Below are positions 25,680-30,833 of a stretch of 30,833 nucleotides of DNA, one piece after another; position 1 is the first letter of the stretch, and each line of letters starts with the position of its first letter. The stretch comes from JADJAH01 sp964615795 (GTDB lineage: Bacteria; Bacteroidota; Ignavibacteria; Tepidaquicellales; Tepidaquicellaceae). The notes beneath the pieces are model-generated. The model was not told the DNA's origin, ran no database searches, and worked only from the letters and a program-made list of their open reading frames with translations. Made by a program: the position numbers and the translations under genes. The stretch is from NCBI GenBank assembly GCA_964615795.1, contig CAZTQR010000035.1:1-30833 (forward strand), read 5' to 3'.

Positions 25680-26435
25680 TCAGCCGAATCTGCCCGAAAT
25701 GTAATTCTGCGTCTTCTCGTTTGAGGGAGTAGTGAAAATTCTTGCGGTCTCGTCATACTCTACAAGTTCCCCCGTAAGAAAGAACGCACAATGATCGCTG
25801 ACCCTTGCCGCCTGCTGCATGTTGTGAGTAACTATCACGATAGTCAGATTCTTTTTCAACTCATAAATCAGTTCCTCCACTTTTGCCGTGGAGATCGGAT
25901 CAAGCGCGCTCGCAGGTTCATCCATCAGCAATACGTCGGGTTCAACAGCAAGGGCACGGGCGATGCAGACTCTCTGCTGCTGTCCTCCGGACAATCCGAT
26001 AGCAGAATCATTCAGTCTGTCCTTGACCTCGTCCCATATAGCCGCCTTCCTGCAACTGTGCTCAACAATCTCATCAAGCTCTGATTTCTTTCGCACACCG
26101 TTTATCTTCGGGCCGTAAGCAATGTTCTCATATATGGATTTTGGAAACGGATTGGATTTCTGAAACACCATGCCAATCCTCTTCCTCAGCGAAACAACAT
26201 CTACACCTTTCGCATAAACATTCTCCCCGCCTATCAGCACTTCACCTTCAATTCTCACCGAGTCAATGAGATCGTTCAGCCGGTTGAGAGTCCTGAGGAA
26301 AGTGGACTTCCCGCATCCGGAAGGACCGATCAGGGCAGTTACATGGTTAGACCTTATCCGGATTGAGATATCTTTCAGCGCCTGAGTCTTTCCGTAGAAA
26401 AGATTCAGGTTCTTTGTCATTATCTTTTCAGACAT
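25680..26435 (-). CDS. pstB: Phosphate ABC transporter ATP-binding protein PstB
   Basis: This 251-residue cytoplasmic ATPase of the high-affinity phosphate importer has Walker A GPSGCGKST (37-45), the PstB-specific Q-loop text FQKSNPFPKSIYENIAYG (91-108), signature LSGGQQQR (148-155) and Walker B LLMDEPASALDP (169-180). Its ATG overlaps the end of lolD by 8 nt (ATGTCTGA), so the two are translationally coupled. It pairs with phoU downstream, but the permease and binding-protein genes are missing from this locus, so PstB must work with PstCA encoded elsewhere. Confidence 0.95.
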   Translation of the reverse strand: MSEKIMTKNLNLFYGKTQALKDISIRIRSNHVTALIGPSGCGKSTFLRTLNRLNDLIDSVRIEGEVLIGGENVYAKGVDVVSLRKRIGMVFQKSNPFPKSIYENIAYGPKINGVRKKSELDEIVEHSCRKAAIWDEVKDRLNDSAIGLSGGQQQRVCIARALAVEPDVLLMDEPASALDPISTAKVEELIYELKKNLTIVIVTHNMQQAARVSDHCAFFLTGELVEYDETARIFTTPSNEKTQNYISGRFG

Positions 26436-27135
26436 TGTCTGCCTGTGTTGATATTTTCAAATCATTCCGCTCCCTGATTGCAGTCACAAGCCCGTCCTGC
26501 AGGTGTATCGTCCTGTCGCATTTGCCGGCGAAGTCTTCATTGTGCGTAACGATTATGAAGGTCTTCCCGTATTTGCTTCTGAGATTGAATATCAGTTCAA
26601 TGATCGCATTCGAATTCTCCGTATCAAGATTTCCTGTCGGCTCGTCGGCAAGTATGAGCCCGGGAGAATTGACCAGCGCTCTTGCTATTGCCACCCTCTG
26701 AGATTCGCCTCCGGAAAGTTCTGACGGCTTATGGTTCAGCCTTTCGCTGAGTCCCACTTCCTCAAGCAGTTTTGATGCAGATGCACTGTCTTTGCGTCCG
26801 CCGATCATAGATGCGATCATGACATTCTCAAGAGCAGTGAACTCAGGAAGCAAATGATGAAACTGAAAGATGAATCCGATCTCCCTGTTCCTGAATTCGG
26901 ACAGCTTCCTGTCGCTCATTCCGGTAAGATCGCTGCCATTGAATTCGTATGAACCCGAATCGGGCTTGTCAAGCGTTCCGATCAAATGAAGCAGAGTGCT
27001 CTTGCCCGCGCCCGACTGTCCGACAATGGAAACGATCTCACCTGCTGAAACGTCAAGGCTTATGCCCTTCAATACTCTGAGCCGGCTTTCGTCCTTCATT
27101 CCGTATGACTTCTTTATGTCCCTTAACCTTATCAA
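26428..27135 (-). CDS. lolD: Lipoprotein-releasing system ATP-binding protein LolD
   Basis: This 235-residue ABC ATPase of the MacB/LolD type energises extraction of lipoproteins from the inner membrane. Walker A is GQSGAGKST (39-47), signature LSGGESQRVAIARAL (140-154), Walker B ILADEPTGNLD (161-171). QFHHLLPEFTALENVM is the characteristic LolD/FtsE-type Q-loop region. The start is TTG at 27135: an in-frame TGA lies immediately upstream, so no longer start exists. It follows lolC after 28 nt and overlaps pstB by 8 nt. Confidence 0.93.
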   Translation of the reverse strand: MIRLRDIKKSYGMKDESRLRVLKGISLDVSAGEIVSIVGQSGAGKSTLLHLIGTLDKPDSGSYEFNGSDLTGMSDRKLSEFRNREIGFIFQFHHLLPEFTALENVMIASMIGGRKDSASASKLLEEVGLSERLNHKPSELSGGESQRVAIARALVNSPGLILADEPTGNLDTENSNAIIELIFNLRSKYGKTFIIVTHNEDFAGKCDRTIHLQDGLVTAIRERNDLKISTQADNV

Positions 27136-27163
27136 TCAATTCAATTTATGTATTCGAAAACTT

Positions 27164-28390
27164 CTACTCCCATCTTATTGCGCTTACCGGCTCCATTGAA
27201 GACGCCCTTTTTGACGGATATATTGATGCAAGAAAGCAAAGCAGCAATGCCGCCAGCGGAACAAGTATCAGGTCTATTGCGCGCATCTCAACAGGCAGTG
27301 CATCAAGCTTGTAAACAAGCGGATCGAGTTTGTAGAACTGAAAATATTTCTGCCCGAGCGTAATCAGTATCCCGAGCGCGGTTCCCGCGATCATTCCTAT
27401 AGCGCCAACCGAGATCCCTTCGAACAGGAATATTCTTGTGATCATTTTGTTTGTTGCACCCATTGCCTTGAGTACGCCTATATCCCTTCTCTTCTCGATC
27501 ACAGTCATTGTAAGTGAGCCGAGTATGTTGAATGAAGCAACTGCTATTATCAGGCTGAGAATGAGATATACTCCCGTCCTCTCCACTTTGAGTATTGAAT
27601 AGAAATCACTGTGCAGGTCATACCACGTTTGCACTTTGTAACTGCCGCCGAGTTCATCCTCAAGTTTTGATTTTACGGATTCGGATCTGCTGATGTCTGC
27701 AAGCCTGATCTCGATCCCGTTCACTTTCCCCTGAAGGTTGAACAATTCCTGCGACTTGGGCAGAGAGATGAAAGCGTAGTTGCCGTCGTAATCCTTGTTG
27801 TCTGAATCAAACACGCCTTTGATGACAAACAGAGCCGATCTGGGGTCAACAAACTGAGTCAGCGACATCTCCAGCCCTGCGGGACTTAAGATCGTAATTG
27901 TGTCTCCGGGCATGGCCTTCATCTTGTTGAGCAGTGAGAATCCGATCACAACACCGCCAAGGCCTCCTTCATCGCTCAGATCAAAATCGCCTATTGTTGT
28001 CAGCTCCTTGATCCCGGAAACTTCGGCAATACCGTTTTGGTCAACTCCCTTTACAAAGACAACCTCATTGCTCTTTGAATTGGCAAGCATTCCCTTGTTG
28101 AGCGTGTAAACAGATGAATTTGCGTAGCCCATCTGCTTAACGGATGTTTCAAGAGCCCTGTAGTCTGCAACACCGCCTTCACCCGCCGCTTCAATTCTTA
28201 TGTGAGGGTCGAAGTTGATAAGCATGCCCGTAACCTTGCCGCTGAAACCGTTGAAAACCGAAAGCACAATTATGAGCGCCGCAACGCCCACAGTCACACC
28301 AAGCACGGAAATCAGCGATATCACCGTGATAAAACTGAACTTCTTTTTGGAGAACAGATACCTTCGCGCTATGAAAAACTCAGTGCTCAT
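27164..28390 (-). CDS. lolC: Lipoprotein-releasing system transmembrane protein LolC/E-type permease
   Basis: This 408-residue inner-membrane permease has the LolC/LolE layout of one N-terminal helix, a large periplasmic domain and three C-terminal helices. The start FFIARRYLFSKKKFSFITVI and helix VTVGVAALIIVLSVFNGFSG match the family. The periplasmic MacB-like core spans about 50-265. The three last helices cover YLILSLIIAVASFNILGSL, ISVGAIGMIAGTALGILITL and LILVPLAALLLCFLASIYP, with the terminal motif YPSKRASSMEPVSAIRWE. Only one permease gene is present with lolD, consistent with a homodimeric (LolF-like) exporter, though a second permease could be elsewhere. It starts 24 nt after the SbnI/SerK-like gene. 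Confidence 0.9.
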   Translation of the reverse strand: MSTEFFIARRYLFSKKKFSFITVISLISVLGVTVGVAALIIVLSVFNGFSGKVTGMLINFDPHIRIEAAGEGGVADYRALETSVKQMGYANSSVYTLNKGMLANSKSNEVVFVKGVDQNGIAEVSGIKELTTIGDFDLSDEGGLGGVVIGFSLLNKMKAMPGDTITILSPAGLEMSLTQFVDPRSALFVIKGVFDSDNKDYDGNYAFISLPKSQELFNLQGKVNGIEIRLADISRSESVKSKLEDELGGSYKVQTWYDLHSDFYSILKVERTGVYLILSLIIAVASFNILGSLTMTVIEKRRDIGVLKAMGATNKMITRIFLFEGISVGAIGMIAGTALGILITLGQKYFQFYKLDPLVYKLDALPVEMRAIDLILVPLAALLLCFLASIYPSKRASSMEPVSAIRWE

Positions 28391-28414
28391 TTGTTCTTTC
28401 GCTCCGGCTGAACT

Positions 28415-29251
28415 TTATTCATCAAAAACTATCACAGATTCCTGATACTGTCTCACTTTGTTCTTGTCAATTTTGTCAATAAGCAGTTGCTTCAGCTCTT
28501 CCTGCTTACCATTCAGATTGTTCTCGCTCTTCAGCTTCCTTATCTCATACTTCACATGGAGAACGCGGTTGATCACCTTGTGACGGGAAATGCCCGCAGG
28601 CAGTCTGTACCGGCTGTTTGCAATTTCGACTATGTGGTGCTTTTTGAAACTTGGAAATACGATGAGCGTTCCCTTGCGCCTCGTGTATTTGCGCAGGTCA
28701 GTGTATTTTATGTCGCTCTCGGATCTGTCAAAGTCATACCTTTTGAAATACAGCCTTGTGATGCTGTCGAGCTGTCTGACCATTACGGTAAGATCGGTTG
28801 ACAACTTAACGAGTATGTTTCTGTCGTTAATGAGGTCGGCCGCCATCAGGTAGTGAAACTTTGACTGGATCTCCTGTTTGCCGTGCGCGTAACTGATATG
28901 AGCGTATTCGAGTTTGTTAAGCCGGCAATACTCTTCTATATGATCGGTGGTAAAATCGTAAACAAGATGGTTCCAGTTATCCAGCCGAAGTCCCTTGCTC
29001 CTGTAATCAATCACCTGTGCAAGTATGAGCTTGCATCCAATGCTCTTCAGTGATCCGTAGCGGTTTGCTCCGTCAAGCAGGATCAGTTCGTCATCGTGCC
29101 GGCCGACAATTACGGGATTGAAGAGATACTTGGACTTTGAGATCCTGTTGTAGATGTTTCTGAGTCTGATATTCTCGGTGGCCTCGTGCAGTTTTATATC
29201 CGAGATCTTGAGCAGCTCAAGGTCAAAGTAGTTGTCTGTGTAGTTTATCAA
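28415..29251 (-). CDS. ParB/Srx-fold protein related to SbnI/SerK free-serine kinases
   Basis: This 278-residue cytoplasmic protein has an N-terminal ParB/sulfiredoxin-like domain. It contains ISDIKLHEATENIRLRNIY, NPVIVGRHDDELILLDGANR and YGSLKSIGCKLILAQVIDY. From memory this aligns well with staphylococcal SbnI (LHE near residue 20, then DGxHRYxSLKxLGCKxVxVQ), a kinase making O-phospho-L-serine, and with archaeal SerK. E23 would be the catalytic base equivalent, and D60-G-x-x-R64 the nucleotide loop. The C-terminal half (RRKGTLIVFPSFKKHHIVEI, RLPAGISRHKVINR) also resembles SbnI's PAGVTRFNI segment. Length is similar to SbnI (about 255). A ParB-type DNA-binding role is less likely because no partition-type helix-turn-helix is evident. 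TTG start, with in-frame stop (that of clpB) 13 codons upstream. Confidence 0.68.
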   Translation of the reverse strand: MINYTDNYFDLELLKISDIKLHEATENIRLRNIYNRISKSKYLFNPVIVGRHDDELILLDGANRYGSLKSIGCKLILAQVIDYRSKGLRLDNWNHLVYDFTTDHIEEYCRLNKLEYAHISYAHGKQEIQSKFHYLMAADLINDRNILVKLSTDLTVMVRQLDSITRLYFKRYDFDRSESDIKYTDLRKYTRRKGTLIVFPSFKKHHIVEIANSRYRLPAGISRHKVINRVLHVKYEIRKLKSENNLNGKQEELKQLLIDKIDKNKVRQYQESVIVFDE

Positions 29252-29290
29252 TTGGCTGTCTTCGTTATCCCGGTGTCCGGAAATTCCATA

Positions 29291-30628
29291 TCAGGCAGGC
29301 TTCTTCTCAAATTCAATCAGTCCCTGCTTGTTCAGAAATACATGTATCACGTCTCCCGGAAGAAAATCCGCACTGAGTATTTTCTCTGACAAAACATTTA
29401 CAAGATGCTTCTGAATGGTTCTCTTCAGCGGCCTTGCGCCGAATGCAATGTCATAACCAAGTTTGCCGAGCCAGTCCTTCACATCGTCATCTATGCTCAG
29501 CTTCATGCCGTTCCGTTCTACACGCTCCTGCAGGTTCTTCAGTTGCAGATTCACGATCTCACGTATCTCCTTCTCTGTCAGCGGCTTGAACACGATGATC
29601 TCATCAACCCTGTTCAGAAACTCCGGCCTTATAGTGGACTTCAGCATGTCCATCAGCTGAACTCTCAGTTCGCCGATGATCCTGTCCCTGTTATCAGGAG
29701 TTATCTCGGAAAGCTTCTCCTGTATAAGATGAGACCCGAGGTTTGAAGTCATGATGATGATCGTGTTTTTGAAGTTGACCGTCTTGCCCTTCGAGTCAGT
29801 AAGCCTTCCTTCATCCAGAACCTGAAGCAGAACATTGAACACATCGGGATGTGCCTTTTCTATTTCGTCAAGAAGAACTACGCTGTACGGCTTCCGCCTT
29901 ACCGCCTCTGTCAGCTGTCCGCCCTCCTCATAACCGACATATCCGGGCGGGGCGCCTATAAGCCTGGAAACCGAATGCTTCTCCATATATTCGCTCATGT
30001 CAATTCTCACTATGGCCTTCTCATCATCAAACAGGAACTCTGCGAGCGCACGCGCAAGCTCGGTCTTTCCCACTCCGGTCGTTCCAAGGAAAATGAACGA
30101 ACCAATCGGCCTGTTCTCATCCTGCAATCCCGCCCTTGATCTTCTGATCGCATTGGAGACGGCTTCGACTGCATCCTCCTGCCCGATCACCCTCATCTTC
30201 AGATTGTCTTCCATGTGAACGAGCTTTTCCCTTTCGCCTTCCAGCATCTTGGTCACCGGAATACCTGTCCATTTAGAAACAATCTCTGCTATGTCTTCGG
30301 CATCAACCTCCTCCTTAAGCATCTTGTTGCTCTTCTGCAGTTTCGCAAGTTCTTCGGTCTTCTTTATGATCTCCTTCTCCAGTTCCGGCAGTCTTCCGTA
30401 CCTTATCTCCGCCACGCCTGCAAGATTGCCCTCGCGCTCGTTCTTCTCAGCCGCAGTCTTCAGCCCTTCGATTTCTTCCTTTGTTGTCCGGATCGACTTG
30501 ATCAGTTCCTTCTCCTGATTCCAGTGAGAAACAAGCGCGTTCCTCTGCTCTGAGAGGTCTGCAAGTTCCTTTTCAATTTCGTTAAGCCTTATCCCGGTGG
30601 GATTCTCTTTGGCTGTGCTTTTCGCCAT
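29291..30628 (-). CDS. clpB: ClpB-like disaggregase lacking N-domain and NBD1 (half M-domain + NBD2)
   Basis: This 445-residue AAA+ protein equals the C-terminal half of ClpB. Residues 12-108 are the later part of the M-domain coiled coil (EIEKELADLSEQRNALVSHW, EIRYGRLPELEKEIIKK). NBD2 follows, with IVSKWTGIPVTKML, Walker A GTTGVGKTE (182-190; usually GPTGVGKTE), MEKHSVSRLIGAPPGYVGYE with the pore loop, Walker B VVLLDEIEKAHPD, RPEFLNRVDEIIVF and FGARPLKR. Full ClpB is about 860 residues; the N-terminal domain and NBD1 are absent. The ATG at 30628 is preceded by an in-frame TAA 21 codons upstream (30692-30694), and no ClpB sequence appears in the 205 nt beyond. It could be a stand-alone NBD2 variant, a remnant after deletion, or an assembly chimera. 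Confidence 0.85.
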   Translation of the reverse strand: MAKSTAKENPTGIRLNEIEKELADLSEQRNALVSHWNQEKELIKSIRTTKEEIEGLKTAAEKNEREGNLAGVAEIRYGRLPELEKEIIKKTEELAKLQKSNKMLKEEVDAEDIAEIVSKWTGIPVTKMLEGEREKLVHMEDNLKMRVIGQEDAVEAVSNAIRRSRAGLQDENRPIGSFIFLGTTGVGKTELARALAEFLFDDEKAIVRIDMSEYMEKHSVSRLIGAPPGYVGYEEGGQLTEAVRRKPYSVVLLDEIEKAHPDVFNVLLQVLDEGRLTDSKGKTVNFKNTIIIMTSNLGSHLIQEKLSEITPDNRDRIIGELRVQLMDMLKSTIRPEFLNRVDEIIVFKPLTEKEIREIVNLQLKNLQERVERNGMKLSIDDDVKDWLGKLGYDIAFGARPLKRTIQKHLVNVLSEKILSADFLPGDVIHVFLNKQGLIEFEKKPA

Positions 30629-30833
30629 TCGGTGTAAATTTTGCGTGAAAATTAAGAAATTCAGCCTCCATAAACTATATACTTTGAAGTGTTACGAATG
30701 CTTAATGATCATTCTTGTCCAAAACGATTTGCTTACGATTGCCGCCTGTAGTGGGGATTCTATCCGCAGAAAGTTAACCGCTTTCTTTTGAACGATCAAA
30801 AGAAAGCTCCAAAGAAAAATCGCCCGCTGCAGC
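30629..30833. other. Terminal non-coding stretch upstream of the short clpB-like gene
   Basis: These 205 nt hold no ORF with recognisable content on either strand. The part nearest the gene is AT-rich and would have to contain its promoter if the short gene is real. A perfect hairpin is present at 30780-30807. The window ends 26 nt after it. Confidence 0.5.
30780..30807. repeat. Perfect 12-bp stem inverted repeat near the window end
   Basis: GCTTTCTTTTGA (30780-30791) and TCAAAAGAAAGC (30796-30807) are exact reverse complements around a 4-nt ACGA loop. There is no T-run on either side, so terminator function is doubtful. It may belong to a dispersed repeat that broke the assembly here. Confidence 0.45.

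Noticed and set aside
28415..29251. ParB chromosome-partition protein
   Set aside because: The ParB-like domain is present, but no helix-turn-helix or partition context is evident, and the motif details fit SbnI/SerK better.
29248..29289. 13-codon ORF between the clpB-like and SerK-like genes, with its stop overlapping the TTG start
   Set aside because: Very short; such overlaps occur by chance, and there is no supporting motif.
1..30833. CRISPR arrays, tRNA/rRNA genes, insertion sequences, phage or toxin-antitoxin loci
   Set aside because: No regularly spaced repeats, cloverleaf-like segments, transposase or integrase motifs, or small paired ORFs of known toxin type were seen on either strand.

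Overview
The window looks like one chromosomal contig from a Bacteroidota/Chlorobi-side bacterium, most likely Ignavibacteriota. The main evidence is a secreted beta-propeller-type protein ending in a type IX secretion sorting domain (NYPNPFNPATSIRYS). Supporting evidence is a TMEM260/DUF2723 glycosyltransferase, a small TonB-dependent receptor, LolCD, weak Shine-Dalgarno signals and frequent TTG start codons. I see no insertion sequence, phage gene, CRISPR array, tRNA or rRNA. A run of 100 N (5195-5294) is a scaffold gap that cuts a sulfatase gene.

Left part (1-11272). The 5' end of a tryptophanase/tyrosine phenol-lyase gene leaves the window on the minus strand. A divergent region with a Crp/Fnr-like palindrome separates it from a 35-codon membrane-peptide ORF, the translation factor ettA and a comF-type phosphoribosyltransferase gene. 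A 502-residue helical protein of unknown function follows on the minus strand. Next come the gap-split type I sulfatase with a strong terminator, then a two-gene RND efflux operon (adaptor and pump). A perfect 32-bp palindrome lies upstream of the efflux operon.

Middle part (11357-23125). A T9SS-exported choice-of-anchor B protein converges on a tightly coupled minus-strand pair: a membrane-anchored lytic transglycosylase and a class V aminotransferase. Divergent from that pair is a plus-strand run: trigger factor, clpP, a TMEM260-like glycosyltransferase (GT-C fold, DUF2723), a second GT-C glycosyltransferase with a TPR tail, and a GT9 heptosyltransferase-like enzyme. clpX, the usual neighbour of clpP, is not there; glycosylation genes take its place.

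Right part (23115-30628). Seven minus-strand genes are packed with gaps of 5-39 nt or an overlap. In transcription order they are a ClpB-like ATPase lacking the N-terminal domain and NBD1, a ParB/Srx-fold protein resembling SbnI/SerK free-serine kinases, lolC, lolD, pstB, phoU and a TonB-dependent receptor. pstSCA are absent. The receptor lies 5 nt behind phoU, which suggests an outer-membrane partner for phosphate or organophosphate acquisition.

Points most worth a second look are the pstB-phoU-receptor arrangement, the SbnI/SerK-like protein, the half-length ClpB, the tig-clpP-glycosyltransferase run, the palindromes before the efflux operon, and the membrane peptide before ettA. No complete system that is clearly new could be demonstrated from sequence alone.
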